Positions 8,081-17,876 of a DNA stretch of 64,000 nt are shown in pieces. This DNA comes from Corynebacterium deserti GIMN1.010. GTDB taxonomy: Bacteria > Actinomycetota > Actinomycetes > Mycobacteriales > Mycobacteriaceae. Below the pieces are notes generated by a model. The model made no database searches. It saw only the letters and a program-made list of their open reading frames with translations, and was not told the origin of the DNA. Location: assembly GCF_001277995.1 (NCBI RefSeq), contig NZ_CP009220.1, positions 868,001-932,000 on the forward strand. The letters are read 5' to 3'. The position numbers were made by a program, and so were the translations under genes. Every line of letters starts with the position of its first letter. Position 1 is the first letter of the stretch.

Positions 8081-11000
8081 ATGGCTAAAAGTGTTCTTTC
8101 CAAGTTCCGTCCTCAGGTGGCTGAGTGGTTTAGGGATGTCTTTGAATCGCCTACGCCGGTTCAGGAAGGAACATGGGGGGCAGTTTCAGAGGGCAACAAT
8201 GCGCTCGTGGTGGCCCCGACTGGTAGTGGTAAAACACTGGCAGCATTTTTGTGGGCGCTTAATTCATTGACAGAACAAACAGGTCAAACAGTTTTGGACA
8301 CGGGAACACCCGTTGCTGTCAGTGGTGGCAAGGTAAAAGTTCTCTACATTTCGCCGCTCAAAGCGCTGGGCGTGGACGTGGAAAATAACTTGCGCGCGCC
8401 ACTCAATGGCATCGCGAGAACTGCGTCAAGGATGGGTCTAGATGTGCCCAATATCACTGTAGCTGTACGTTCTGGTGACACCCCACCGGCAGAGCGTTCT
8501 CGCCAGGTGCGTAAGCCACCAGATATTTTGATCACTACACCTGAGTCGGCGTATCTCATGTTGACCTCCAAAGCAGGGGCAATTTTGTCGGATGTTGATG
8601 TGGTGATCATCGATGAGATTCACGCAATGGTCGGAACAAAGCGTGGCGTGCATTTAGCGCTGACCTTGGAGCGCTTGGAAAACCTGGTCGGCCGACCAGT
8701 ACAACGCGTGGGGCTGTCGGCAACGGTGAGGCCCTTAGAAACAGTTGCAGGATTTCTGGGTGGAAGCCGGCCGGTGACCATCGTGGCGCCACCTGCTGAA
8801 AAGAAGTGGGAGCTCACCGTCACCGTTCCGGTCGAGGACATGTCGGACCTGCCCGTGGAGGAGCCAGGCTCGACGATTGGCGAGATGGTGATCGATGATC
8901 CACTAGGGATCACCGGGGAGTCCGCGCTGCCCACCCAAGGGTCGATTTGGCCACACATTGAAAGTTTTGTGTACAAGCAAGTGATGGAGGCGACCTCCAC
9001 GATTGTGTTTGTGAACTCGCGTCGCACGGCAGAGCGCCTGACCAGCCGACTCAACGAGCTGTGGGCAATGGAACATGATCCGGAATCGTTATCGCCGGAG
9101 CTGCGGAGAAACCCTGCGCAGATAATGGTCTCGCAGGATGTAGCGGGCAAAGCTCCGCAGGTTATTGCACGTGCACACCACGGATCGGTGTCCAAAGATG
9201 AACGAGCACTGACTGAGACCATGCTCAAAGAAGGACGGCTAAAAGCGGTGATTTCCACGTCCTCGCTGGAATTGGGCATCGACATGGGTGCGGTCGAATT
9301 GGTGATCCAAGTGGAGTCGCCGCCGTCCGTGGCAAGCGGTCTACAGCGCGTGGGGCGCGCGGGGCACACGGTTGGGGCGACGTCGATAGGCACGTTTTAT
9401 CCCAAGCATCGCTCCGATCTGGTGCAAACTGCGGTGACAGTGCAGCGGATGAAAGAGGGGCTCATTGAAGAGCTGAAGGTGCCGAAAAATGCCCTTGACG
9501 TGCTGGCACAGCAAACGGTAGCGGCCGTGTCGGTGGCAGATGTTAATGTCGACGAATGGTACGACACCGTGCGGAAATCCTATCCGTACAAGGAGCTTGC
9601 AAGGGAGGTTTTTGATTCCGTCATTGACTTGGTCAGTGGCGTGTATCCGTCGACAGACTTCGCGGAGCTGAAGCCTCGTGTGGTGTTTGATCGTGTGTCC
9701 GGGATGCTTGAAACACGTCCCGGTGCGCAGCGCGTCGCGGTGACAAGTGGTGGCACCATTCCAGACAGAGGAATGTTCGGAGTCTTCCTGGTTGGCGATG
9801 GGCCAAGGCGCGTGGGCGAACTCGATGAAGAAATGGTCTACGAGTCGCGCGTGGGCGATGTGTTCACCCTGGGTGCGTCGAGTTGGCGGATTGAAGAGAT
9901 CACCCGCGACCAAGTGTTGGTCACGCCCGCGCCGGGGCACACCGGCCGCCTGCCATTTTGGACGGGCGATGCCGCGGGGCGCCCAGCCGAGCTGGGCAAA
10001 GCAGTAGGCGCTTATCGACGAACAACCCTCAACGATCCTGCCTCCTCAGGCCTTGAAGGCTGGGCACACGACAATCTCATTGCGTTTCTTCGCGAGCAGG
10101 AAGAAGCGACAGGAGTTCTTCCCGATGAACAAACGTTGGTGCTGGAGCGATTCAAAGATGAGCTAGGGGACTGGCGCATCGTGCTGCACACCCCGTTTGG
10201 TCGGGGAGTTAATGCGGCGTGGGCTCTGGCGGTTGGTGCGAAGATAGCGGAAGAAACCGGCATGGATGCCCAAGCTGTTGCCGGTGATGATGGCATTGTG
10301 CTGCGCCTGCCCGAAGGAGATGAAGACCCCGGCGCGTCGGTGTTCATGTTTGAGGCAGAAACTATCGAGAAGCTTGTCACTGAACAAGTGGGTAACTCCG
10401 CACTGTTTGCCAGCAGGTTTCGTGAATGTGCCACTCGTGCCTTGTTGTTGCCTCGAAGGAATCCTGGCAAACGTGCACCGTTGTGGCAGCAACGTCAACG
10501 GGCAGCGCAGCTTCTGGATGTGGCTAGGAAATACCCCAGCTTCCCGATCATTTTGGAAACGGTCCGCGAATGTCTCCAAGATGTCTATGATTTGCCGGCC
10601 CTGAAGCAGGTGATGGATGACTTGAGCCTGCGGAAGATTCGTATCGCTGAGGTCACCACGCAGCAGCCGAGCCCGTTCGCGTCGGCGTTGTTGTTCAACT
10701 ACACGGGTGCGTTTATGTATGAGGGGGATAGCCCTCTTGCAGAAAAGCGCGCGGCTGCGTTGGCGTTGGATCCAGCGCTGCTGGCTAAGTTGTTGGGTGA
10801 AGTGGAGCTTCGACAGCTGCTGGATCCGGGCATCATCGAAGAAGTCCATCAGCAATTGCGCAGGAAGGGCGATCGCGCAGCGCGCAACAACGAGGAATTG
10901 GCGGATTCCCTGCGCATTTTAGGTCCCATTCCACTGGATGAGTTGGGGGAGCACATCGCCTTTGAGAACCCCGATCTAGGCGATCGGGCGATGACGGTGC

Positions 11001-12640
11001 GCATCAACGGGCAACCACATCTGGCTCAGACGTTGGATGCTCCGCTGCTTCGTGATGGCCTCGGCATTCCCGTCCCACCAGGAGTGCCGGCGCAGGTGGA
11101 AACCATTACGGATGCGCTTTCTCAATTGGTCAATAGGTGGGTGCGGACAAGAGGCCCATTTACGGCACAACAATTAGCCGATGCCTTCGGATTGGGAATT
11201 TCCACCGCGCTCACAGCCCTGCAAAAGGCGCCAGTAACTCAAGGCCACTTCCGTCAAGGTGTCACTGAGCAGGAGTACTGCGCGAACGAAGTGCTCACGA
11301 TCATTAGACGACGAAGCCTTGCGATGGCCCGGAAGCAAACTCGTCCGGTATCGCAGTCGGCGTTTGCGAGGTTCCTCATTGATTGGCAGCAAGTAGCAGC
11401 AGTTGGGCAAACCCCTAGCCTGCGGGGTGTTGATGGCACCTACACCGTTATCGAACAGCTCGCCGGAGTCCGTTTACCCGCAAGTGCCTGGGAAGACCTG
11501 GTGTTGCCGCGCCGGGTCGCGGACTACTCGCCGACACATCTTGATGAGCTTACCTCCACCGGCGAGGTGCTCATCGTGGGAGCAGGCCAGGCGGGAACGC
11601 GTGATCCGTGGATAACGCTGTTGCCGGTGGATTATGCGGCGCAGTTGGTGGGGGAGGCGTCGACAAGCATGAGCCCCCTGCAAGACGCTGTGCTTGAGCA
11701 GCTGCGTACGGGAGGCGCGTTCCTGTTTTCTGACATTCTCGAAGAGAATTTTGGCTACACCGCGCAGCAACTGCAGGAAGCGATGTGGGGCCTGGTTGAG
11801 GCTGGGTTGGTAAGTCCTGACAGCTTTGCGCCGATCCGCGCGCGACTGGCATCAGGTACCACGGCGCATAAGGCTCGTCGACGGCCTGCGCGCTCCAGGT
11901 TGCGCACACGCACCAGCTTCAGTACCGACGTGCCCCCTGACATGCGCGGACGCTGGACATTGGCGGTGGCGCCTGCCGACGCGACGAGCCGCTCCGTAGC
12001 CCACGGCGAAGCCTGGCTTGACCGCTACGGGGTACTTACCCGAGGCAGCGTCGTCGCCGAAGACATCGTTGGAGGCTTCGCGCTGGCCTACAAAGTGCTG
12101 TCCGGCTTCGAAGAATCCGGCAAAGCCATGCGTGGCTACTTCATCGACGGGCTCGGCGCGGCGCAATTCTCCACGCCCGCCATCATCGACCGCCTCCGTG
12201 GCCACGACGACTCCCCGGACCTCGACGGCTGGCCCTCGGGCGCCACCGATCCTGAGGTCTACCTCATCGCAGCCGCCGATCCCGCTAACCCCTACGGCGC
12301 CGCGCTTGCCTGGCCTGAGCAGGGGCCTAGCCGTGCCGCGGGAGCCATGGTTGTGCTTTGCGACGGCCTCCTCCTGGCCCACCTCACCCGCGGCGGGCGC
12401 ACCCTCACGGTGTTCCGCGACGTCCCCCTCATCGCGAAGGCTCTTGCGACATATGACCGATTGACCGTCGAGAAAATCAACGGCCAAAGTGTTTTCGATT
12501 CCCCATATTTGGAAGAATTCCGTCAACACGGTGCGTCGATCACTCCGAAAGGAATGCGGTTTCGCGTTGCCAAAGAGCAGCCACTCCACTTCGATGATGT
12601 CCCCACCAGGCCTTTTCGTGGTGGCTTCGGGCGGCGTTAA
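8081..12640 (+). CDS. lhr: Lhr-type large ATP-dependent DNA/RNA helicase
   Basis: A 1519-residue superfamily 2 helicase, the usual length of actinobacterial Lhr. Walker A is VAPTGSGKT (residues 44-52), the DEIH box (IIDEIHAMVG) is near residue 178, SAT motif III (VGLSATVRP) follows, and motif VI QRVGRAGHTVG is at the end of the second RecA domain. The remaining ~900 residues are the Lhr-specific winged-helix and C-terminal domains. Lhr translocates 3'-5' on single-stranded DNA and is tied to the DNA-damage response. It is followed ten bases later by a Nei glycosylase, a common actinobacterial pairing that supports a repair role. The start ATG has no obvious Shine-Dalgarno and lies close to the divergent cysQ, so it may have a very short or absent leader. 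Confidence 0.95.
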   Translation: MAKSVLSKFRPQVAEWFRDVFESPTPVQEGTWGAVSEGNNALVVAPTGSGKTLAAFLWALNSLTEQTGQTVLDTGTPVAVSGGKVKVLYISPLKALGVDVENNLRAPLNGIARTASRMGLDVPNITVAVRSGDTPPAERSRQVRKPPDILITTPESAYLMLTSKAGAILSDVDVVIIDEIHAMVGTKRGVHLALTLERLENLVGRPVQRVGLSATVRPLETVAGFLGGSRPVTIVAPPAEKKWELTVTVPVEDMSDLPVEEPGSTIGEMVIDDPLGITGESALPTQGSIWPHIESFVYKQVMEATSTIVFVNSRRTAERLTSRLNELWAMEHDPESLSPELRRNPAQIMVSQDVAGKAPQVIARAHHGSVSKDERALTETMLKEGRLKAVISTSSLELGIDMGAVELVIQVESPPSVASGLQRVGRAGHTVGATSIGTFYPKHRSDLVQTAVTVQRMKEGLIEELKVPKNALDVLAQQTVAAVSVADVNVDEWYDTVRKSYPYKELAREVFDSVIDLVSGVYPSTDFAELKPRVVFDRVSGMLETRPGAQRVAVTSGGTIPDRGMFGVFLVGDGPRRVGELDEEMVYESRVGDVFTLGASSWRIEEITRDQVLVTPAPGHTGRLPFWTGDAAGRPAELGKAVGAYRRTTLNDPASSGLEGWAHDNLIAFLREQEEATGVLPDEQTLVLERFKDELGDWRIVLHTPFGRGVNAAWALAVGAKIAEETGMDAQAVAGDDGIVLRLPEGDEDPGASVFMFEAETIEKLVTEQVGNSALFASRFRECATRALLLPRRNPGKRAPLWQQRQRAAQLLDVARKYPSFPIILETVRECLQDVYDLPALKQVMDDLSLRKIRIAEVTTQQPSPFASALLFNYTGAFMYEGDSPLAEKRAAALALDPALLAKLLGEVELRQLLDPGIIEEVHQQLRRKGDRAARNNEELADSLRILGPIPLDELGEHIAFENPDLGDRAMTVRINGQPHLAQTLDAPLLRDGLGIPVPPGVPAQVETITDALSQLVNRWVRTRGPFTAQQLADAFGLGISTALTALQKAPVTQGHFRQGVTEQEYCANEVLTIIRRRSLAMARKQTRPVSQSAFARFLIDWQQVAAVGQTPSLRGVDGTYTVIEQLAGVRLPASAWEDLVLPRRVADYSPTHLDELTSTGEVLIVGAGQAGTRDPWITLLPVDYAAQLVGEASTSMSPLQDAVLEQLRTGGAFLFSDILEENFGYTAQQLQEAMWGLVEAGLVSPDSFAPIRARLASGTTAHKARRRPARSRLRTRTSFSTDVPPDMRGRWTLAVAPADATSRSVAHGEAWLDRYGVLTRGSVVAEDIVGGFALAYKVLSGFEESGKAMRGYFIDGLGAAQFSTPAIIDRLRGHDDSPDLDGWPSGATDPEVYLIAAADPANPYGAALAWPEQGPSRAAGAMVVLCDGLLLAHLTRGGRTLTVFRDVPLIAKALATYDRLTVEKINGQSVFDSPYLEEFRQHGASITPKGMRFRVAKEQPLHFDDVPTRPFRGGFGRR

Positions 12641-12649
12641 CCTAAAGCT

Positions 12650-13420
12650 ATGCCCGAAGGAGATTCAGTATTTCAGCTTTCTCGCCGCCTGCAGTTCATG
12701 CGCGGTCGAGAAGTGCTGGAAACCTCCCTGCGTGTGCCATCCGTGGCGCTTCACGACTTCACCGGCCGCACAGTCCACCGCGTCTGGCCATACGGCAAAC
12801 ACCTGTTCATGCAGTTCGGCGACGACATCCTCCACACGCACCTCAAGATGGAAGGAACGTGGGCAGTACACCGAAAAGGAGATCGCTGGCGCAAACCGGC
12901 ACACACCGCGAGGGTCGTGTTAGTGCTATCGGAAAATATCGAGGTAGTGGGGTTCTCCTTGGGATTCGTCAAGGTGTATCCCGCCTCGCAGTATCCGGAA
13001 GCAATCGCGAATCTGGGGCCTGATGTGCTTGCTCAACATTTTGATATGGAGCTCGCGAAGAAAAATATCCTGAAAGAGCCGTCGACAAGCATTGGCGTTG
13101 CCTTGCTGGATCAAAGCAACCTTGCCGGCGTGGGCAACGAGTACCGCGCTGAAATATGTTTTTTGCTTGGTGTCCACCCGGCGACGCCGGTGGCGCATGT
13201 GGATGTGGACAAGGCGCTGCGAATTACGCGACGGCTGATGTGGGAAAACCGCAACTCGCCGATCCGAGTGACCACCGGTGTGCGACGCGCTGGGGAATCG
13301 ACGTATGTATTCGGCAGAAACAATAAGCCCTGTCGACGCTGCCGAAGCAGAATCCTCAAAGCAGAGCTCGGGGAGCGCATAATCTGGTGGTGCCCCCACT
13401 GCCAGCCGCTAGACTTTTAA
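12650..13420 (+). CDS. nei: Endonuclease VIII / Fpg-Nei family DNA glycosylase
   Basis: A 256-residue base-excision repair enzyme. After Met removal the N-terminus is PEGDSVFQL with the catalytic Pro1 and Glu2 (PEGD is typical of Nei). The helix-two-turn-helix is seen around LDQSNLAGVGNEYRAE, and the zinc finger CRRCRSR...WWCPHC closes the protein. It excises oxidised pyrimidines and cleaves the abasic site. It is cotranscribed with lhr. Confidence 0.93.
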   Translation: MPEGDSVFQLSRRLQFMRGREVLETSLRVPSVALHDFTGRTVHRVWPYGKHLFMQFGDDILHTHLKMEGTWAVHRKGDRWRKPAHTARVVLVLSENIEVVGFSLGFVKVYPASQYPEAIANLGPDVLAQHFDMELAKKNILKEPSTSIGVALLDQSNLAGVGNEYRAEICFLLGVHPATPVAHVDVDKALRITRRLMWENRNSPIRVTTGVRRAGESTYVFGRNNKPCRRCRSRILKAELGERIIWWCPHCQPLDF

Positions 13421-13423
13421 AGT

Positions 13424-13822
13424 ATGAGACTTCTGCTCAACATTATCTGGCTGCTGTTCGGAGGAATCTGGCTAGCGCTGGGATATGTGTTTTTCGGCAT
13501 CCTGGCGTGCCTTTTGATCGTCACGATTCCCGCTGGCGTTGCCAGCTTCCGCATGGCCAACTACGCGCTGTGGCCATTTGGCCGGACAGTGGTACGTAGA
13601 CACGGAAGCTCCTCAGCGTTTCACAACGTCGTGTGGTTCTGCATTGCGGGACTGTGGCTTGCTCTCGGCCACATCACTACCGCCGCTGCGCAGGCTGTCA
13701 CCATCATTGGTATTCCGCTGGCGATCGCGAACGTGCGTATGATCCCTGTGACGTGCTTCCCGTTCGGCAAAGAAATCGTGGACAGTGACAACATCCCGTA
13801 CGGCTATGAACGGGTATTTTAG
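13424..13822 (+). CDS. YccF-domain inner membrane protein
   Basis: A 132-residue membrane protein built of two related halves. Each has a hydrophobic hairpin with WL..GG.WLALG and a following FGR/FGKE box (NYALWPFGRTVV and PVTCFPFGKEIV). This duplicated arrangement defines the YccF (DUF307) family. Its function is unknown. It starts three bases after nei and its stop overlaps the stop of the convergent DedA gene. Confidence 0.85.
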   Translation: MRLLLNIIWLLFGGIWLALGYVFFGILACLLIVTIPAGVASFRMANYALWPFGRTVVRRHGSSSAFHNVVWFCIAGLWLALGHITTAAAQAVTIIGIPLAIANVRMIPVTCFPFGKEIVDSDNIPYGYERVF

Positions 13823-14424
13823 CTTTTGTTTCTTGCTCTGCGCATCAGGTAGAACAGCGCGTAGGCAAGAAGTGCGGCGATAACGACGTAAATCACCGTT
13901 GAGTAGCGCTCAAACCACAGCGATACCGTCTCCCACTGTGCGCCGAGGAGTACGCCCGCCCAAATGAGGATGGCGTTCCAAATGGTGCTGCCAATCGTGG
14001 TAAGTGCACCGAAAAGAAGCGGATTCATTTTGTCGACACCCGCAGGAATCGAAATAAGGCTTCGTACACCCGGCACGAGACGGCCGAAAAACACCGAATA
14101 TTTTCCGTACTTGTCGAACCAGGCGAGGGCTTTGTCGACATCAGAGGAATCAACAAGCCACATCCAGTTCGCGACCTGGCGAAGGCGCTGCGCACCGATG
14201 ACTCGACCCAAGTAATACAACATAAAAGCGCCGGTTACTGAACCGATCACGGACCAAATCAGCGCAGCCCATACATTGAGATCACCCTGGGTTGTAGTGA
14301 AACCGGCAAGCGGCAACACGACTTCACTGGGAATTGGTGGGAAGATGTTTTCCAAAAACACCGCGACACCCACACCCACAGCGCCGAGAGCCTCCATCAC
14401 CGAGATAACCCAGTCAATGATCAT
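13819..14424 (-). CDS. DedA-family membrane protein
   Basis: A 201-residue integral membrane protein with the family signatures VFLENIFPPIPSE near the N-terminus, the GR.VPGVRS.ISIPAG segment (FGRLVPGVRSLISIPAG), and several hydrophobic helices. The last helix is followed by a basic tail (RRARNKS). DedA/VTT proteins are implicated in lipid flipping or proton-dependent membrane homeostasis; the substrate here is unknown. Its start overlaps the stop of the upstream 60-residue membrane protein (ATGA), so the two are coupled. Confidence 0.9.
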   Translation of the reverse strand: MIIDWVISVMEALGAVGVGVAVFLENIFPPIPSEVVLPLAGFTTTQGDLNVWAALIWSVIGSVTGAFMLYYLGRVIGAQRLRQVANWMWLVDSSDVDKALAWFDKYGKYSVFFGRLVPGVRSLISIPAGVDKMNPLLFGALTTIGSTIWNAILIWAGVLLGAQWETVSLWFERYSTVIYVVIAALLAYALFYLMRRARNKS

Positions 14425-14603
14425 CGGCGATCACCTTTCAGCTGTACTACTGCAAGTGACGCAGCAAGGGGAGCCGCAAACAACAATGCCCACGCCCACT
14501 CGACATGAAACACCCAATTCAAAATGGCAAGGCCTGCGAGGAAAATGAACACGGTGATCACGCTGATGGAGTCAGCGCTTAAAGCATCGCGAATTTTTGA
14601 CAT
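14421..14603 (-). CDS. Small two-helix membrane protein
   Basis: 60 residues: a short hydrophilic start, then two hydrophobic segments (about residues 13-30 and 35-54) and a KGDRR end. No family recognised. The four-base overlap with the DedA gene suggests a partner or accessory role. Confidence 0.7.
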   Translation of the reverse strand: MSKIRDALSADSISVITVFIFLAGLAILNWVFHVEWAWALLFAAPLAASLAVVQLKGDRR

Positions 14604-14654
14604 GGAGCCATCCTAGCGACGCCGAAGCATCTGAGCAGGGGTGTTTTGCTCATA

Positions 14655-14683
14655 GAAAAGGTGGCGGTGTAAAACCGCCACCT
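14655..14683 (-). terminator. Terminator of pgi
   Basis: A 10-bp stem AGGTGGCGGT/ACCGCCACCT with a five-base loop, followed on the minus strand by CCTTTTC. It lies 33 bases beyond the pgi stop. Confidence 0.8.
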
Positions 14684-14715
14684 AAACCTGGTGCCTCAGT
14701 TAAAAAGTGAAAGAA

Positions 14716-16338
14716 CTACTTTTTAGCCCTGTACCACTTGATCAACGAGTCGGTAGAAGAATCACCGGAGTTTACTTCCTCTTCGCCAGACACCGCTGGG
14801 GCAAGGTCATTGGCCTGCTGCTTACCCAGCTCAACACCCCACTGGTCGAAGGAGTTGATGTCCCAGATGACACCCTGAACCATGACGATGTGCTCATACA
14901 GCGCAATCAATGCACCAAGAACAGCAGGGGTGAGTTCCTCAGCCAAAATAGTGGTGGTTGGGCGGTTACCTGGCATCACCTTGTGGTTGACGATCTCCTC
15001 CGCGACTCCCTCCGCAGCGATCTCTTCCGCAGTCTTACCGAAAGCCAAAACCTTCGTCTGCGCGAAGAAGTTGCTCATCAGTAGGTCATGCATGGTGCGA
15101 TCACCGGCAGGAAGGTCCTGCTTGGGGCGAGCGAAACCAATGAAGTCAGCGGGAACCAGGCGAGTGCCCTGGTGGATGAGCTGGAAGAATGCGTGCTGGC
15201 CGTTGGTGCCCGGCTCACCCCAGTAGATTTCGCCGGTGCCTGTAGAAACAGGTGAGCCGTCGCGGTGAACAGATTTGCCGTTGGATTCCATTGTCAGCTG
15301 CTGGAGGTATGCGGCAAAACGGGACAGATCCTCAGAGTAGGGGAGAACCGCGTGGGTTTCAGCACCATAGAAATCGGAGTACCACACACCGAGCAGACCC
15401 ATGAGGACAGGAATGTTTTCTTCGAACTTGGTGGTGCGGAAGTGCTCATCCATCGCATGGAAGCCGCCGAGGAAACGCATGAAGTCACGAGGACCAATGA
15501 CAGCCATGAGCGACAGGCCAATAGCGGAGCCGACGGAGTAACGGCCACCCACCCAGTCCCAGAAACCAAACATATTGGCAGGGTCGATGCCGAACTCAGC
15601 AACACGTTCCGCGTTCGTAGACACCGCAACGAAGTGCTTTGCGACGGCCTCCTCGCCGAGCTTCTCTACCAGCCACGCGCGCGCAGCGCGAGCGTTAGAC
15701 AAGGTTTCCTGCGTGGTAAAGGTCTTAGACGCGACAACGAACAGGGTGGACTCTGGGTCGAGATCATCCAACACTGCCACAAGGTCAGCAGGGTCAACGT
15801 TGGACACAAATTCCGCAGTGATGCCAGCGGTGGCGTAGGCGCGAAGAGCCTTCGTCGCCATCGCAGGGCCAAGGTCAGAGCCACCGATGCCGATGTTCAC
15901 AATCTTCTTGATGGTGTGCCCAGTGTGACCCAACCACGTTCCGGAGCGCAGCGCCGTCGCGAAGTCACGCATACGGCCTAGCACCTCGTGCACATCAGCT
16001 GCCACATCCTGGCCATCGACCGACAAATCTGCTTCCGCAGGCAGACGCAGCGCAGTGTGCAGGACTGCACGGTCCTCAGTGTTGTTGAGGTGCTCGCCGT
16101 TGAACATTGCATCGATGCGCTCGCGCAGGCCGGAAGCTTCGGTGAGGGCGAGAAGACGGGTGAGGGTGGCGTCGTCAAGCAAATTCTTTGACAGGTCCAC
16201 GTGCAAACCCGCAGCGGAGAAGGTGTACTTTTCCGCACGCTCGGAATCCTTGAACAACTCGCGCAGCGTGGTCGCCCTGAAGTTGGAATAATGATCGGCC
16301 AGGTCTTGCCAAGCTTGGGTGGTTGAAATGTCCGCCAT
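14716..16338 (-). CDS. pgi: Glucose-6-phosphate isomerase
   Basis: A 540-residue glycolytic enzyme interconverting glucose 6-phosphate and fructose 6-phosphate. Both family signatures are visible: [13 protein letters not shown], and [12 protein letters not shown] near the C-terminus, together with [10 protein letters not shown] and the catalytic Glu region in [14 protein letters not shown]. Length is normal. It is monocistronic between its terminator and an 86-base divergent gap to the aldehyde dehydrogenase gene. Confidence 0.97.
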   Translation of the reverse strand: MADISTTQAWQDLADHYSNFRATTLRELFKDSERAEKYTFSAAGLHVDLSKNLLDDATLTRLLALTEASGLRERIDAMFNGEHLNNTEDRAVLHTALRLPAEADLSVDGQDVAADVHEVLGRMRDFATALRSGTWLGHTGHTIKKIVNIGIGGSDLGPAMATKALRAYATAGITAEFVSNVDPADLVAVLDDLDPESTLFVVASKTFTTQETLSNARAARAWLVEKLGEEAVAKHFVAVSTNAERVAEFGIDPANMFGFWDWVGGRYSVGSAIGLSLMAVIGPRDFMRFLGGFHAMDEHFRTTKFEENIPVLMGLLGVWYSDFYGAETHAVLPYSEDLSRFAAYLQQLTMESNGKSVHRDGSPVSTGTGEIYWGEPGTNGQHAFFQLIHQGTRLVPADFIGFARPKQDLPAGDRTMHDLLMSNFFAQTKVLAFGKTAEEIAAEGVAEEIVNHKVMPGNRPTTTILAEELTPAVLGALIALYEHIVMVQGVIWDINSFDQWGVELGKQQANDLAPAVSGEEEVNSGDSSTDSLIKWYRAKK

Positions 16339-16424
16339 GAAAACTCCTAATGATCGTAAGTACCATCTTCAGGTTAGCCTGAGTTTGTGGCCAAGCGCAT
16401 GGTTGTTGGCGCATAGTGGGAGGC

Positions 16425-17876
16425 ATGACAAATTTACGTGAATTCATTTCCACCGTTCCCACCGGAATTTTCCTTGGAGGAGCCTTCGAAGACCGCGAAG
16501 AAACCTTCGACGTCATCAACCCCTCCGACGGAAGCGTTCTCACAAAAGTGGCATCCGCCAGCCAAGAAGACGCAACCCGCGCCCTTGATTTAGCCACCTC
16601 CGCCCAAGGTGCATGGGCCGCAACGCCCGCACGCGAGCGCGGCGAGATCCTTCGAAAGACGTTCGAGCTGCTTATCGACGCAACCCCTGACCTCACCCTC
16701 CTCATGTCCGCTGAGCTCGGACGCGCCCTTCCTGACTCAAAGTCCGAAGTCGCTTACGGCGCAGAATTCTTCCGCTGGTTCTCCGAAGAAGCCGTCCGCA
16801 TTCGCGGTGACTACCGACATAGCCCCGCCGGCAACGCTCGTATCGTGGAAATCCGCCAGCCAGTTGGCCCTAGCCTCGCCATCACCCCATGGAACTTCCC
16901 GCTGGCCATGGGAGCCCGCAAGATTGCCCCAGCGTTGGCAGCAGGGTGCACCATCATCGTCAAACCTGCTTCTAAGACCCCACTGACCATGCTGTACCTT
17001 GCGAAGGTTCTCAAAGAAGCAGGCCTTCCCGATGGTGTTTTGGCGGTGCTTCCAACATCAAAGTCGTCCCGCATCTCCGCGTTGCTCGACGATCCTCGCC
17101 TCCGCAAATTCACCTTCACAGGCTCCACCGAAGTAGGACAAAGCCTCGCTGCCCAAGGCGCTGGGCATTCACTCAAGACTAGTCTCGAACTTGGAGGTAA
17201 CGCCCCCTATGTAGTCCTCGAAGATGCAGACCTCCCCACCGCTATCGACGCCATGGTTACCGCCAAGATGCGAGGTGCAGGCCAGGTGTGTATCGCGGCG
17301 AATCGCTTCCTCGTGCATTCGTCGATCAAAGACGAGTTCGTCGCCGGATGTGTGGAAAAGCTGAAGCAATTCAGGGTCGGCAATGCTACCGATGAGGGAA
17401 CCACAGTGGGTCCGCTCTCCGGTGAAGACCAGCTGGAGATCGTCACCGACCTCGTTGACGATGCCCTCGAGAAAGGCGCCACCAAGCACTTCGGAGAATT
17501 ACCTGATGGCCTGGAGCCAGGGTTCTACTACCCTCCGTCAGTGCTGTCGGATATTCCGGCGGAGGCAGCTATTGCTTCCAGTGAAATCTTTGGCCCAGTC
17601 ATTGCGGTGACAACCTTTGACACCGATGAAGAAGCCATCCGATTGGCCAACAACACCCCCTTCGGTTTGGCGGCCTATGTGTTTTCGGAAAACCTCACCC
17701 GCGCACTGTCCGTTGCAGAAGCCATCGAAGCCGGCATGGTCGCGGTGAACAAGGGTGCGCTGTCTGACCCGGCTGCTCCTTTCGGCGGAGTGAAAGAATC
17801 TGGCCTGGGTAGGGAAGGTGGATTCCAGGGAATTGATGAGTTCTTGGAAGTCAAGTTTATTTCGCTTCCTCTGTAG
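16425..17876 (+). CDS. NAD(P)-dependent aldehyde dehydrogenase, succinate-semialdehyde dehydrogenase-like
   Basis: A 483-residue ALDH-superfamily enzyme. Conserved marks are PWNFPLAMGARKIAPALAAG (cofactor and substrate tunnel), FTGSTEVG, the general base in LELGGNAP near residue 255, the nucleophile in GAGQVCIAANR near residue 288, and EIFGPV. GabD-type enzymes oxidise succinate semialdehyde and this is the closest subgroup by motif, but substrate is inferred. GTG 16416 lies in frame nine bases before the chosen ATG, and GGAGG sits directly against that ATG, so the exact start is uncertain. The 3' end overlaps the convergent HNH gene by 20 bases. Confidence 0.85.
   Translation: MTNLREFISTVPTGIFLGGAFEDREETFDVINPSDGSVLTKVASASQEDATRALDLATSAQGAWAATPARERGEILRKTFELLIDATPDLTLLMSAELGRALPDSKSEVAYGAEFFRWFSEEAVRIRGDYRHSPAGNARIVEIRQPVGPSLAITPWNFPLAMGARKIAPALAAGCTIIVKPASKTPLTMLYLAKVLKEAGLPDGVLAVLPTSKSSRISALLDDPRLRKFTFTGSTEVGQSLAAQGAGHSLKTSLELGGNAPYVVLEDADLPTAIDAMVTAKMRGAGQVCIAANRFLVHSSIKDEFVAGCVEKLKQFRVGNATDEGTTVGPLSGEDQLEIVTDLVDDALEKGATKHFGELPDGLEPGFYYPPSVLSDIPAEAAIASSEIFGPVIAVTTFDTDEEAIRLANNTPFGLAAYVFSENLTRALSVAEAIEAGMVAVNKGALSDPAAPFGGVKESGLGREGGFQGIDEFLEVKFISLPL

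Noticed and set aside
9341..9940. 199-codon minus-strand frame inside lhr
   Set aside because: Helicase motifs on the plus strand are continuous here. The antisense frame has no start signal or domain.
11852..12589. 245-codon minus-strand frame inside the lhr 3' end
   Set aside because: Codon use fits the plus-strand Lhr protein; the antisense product is a composition artefact of GC-rich coding.
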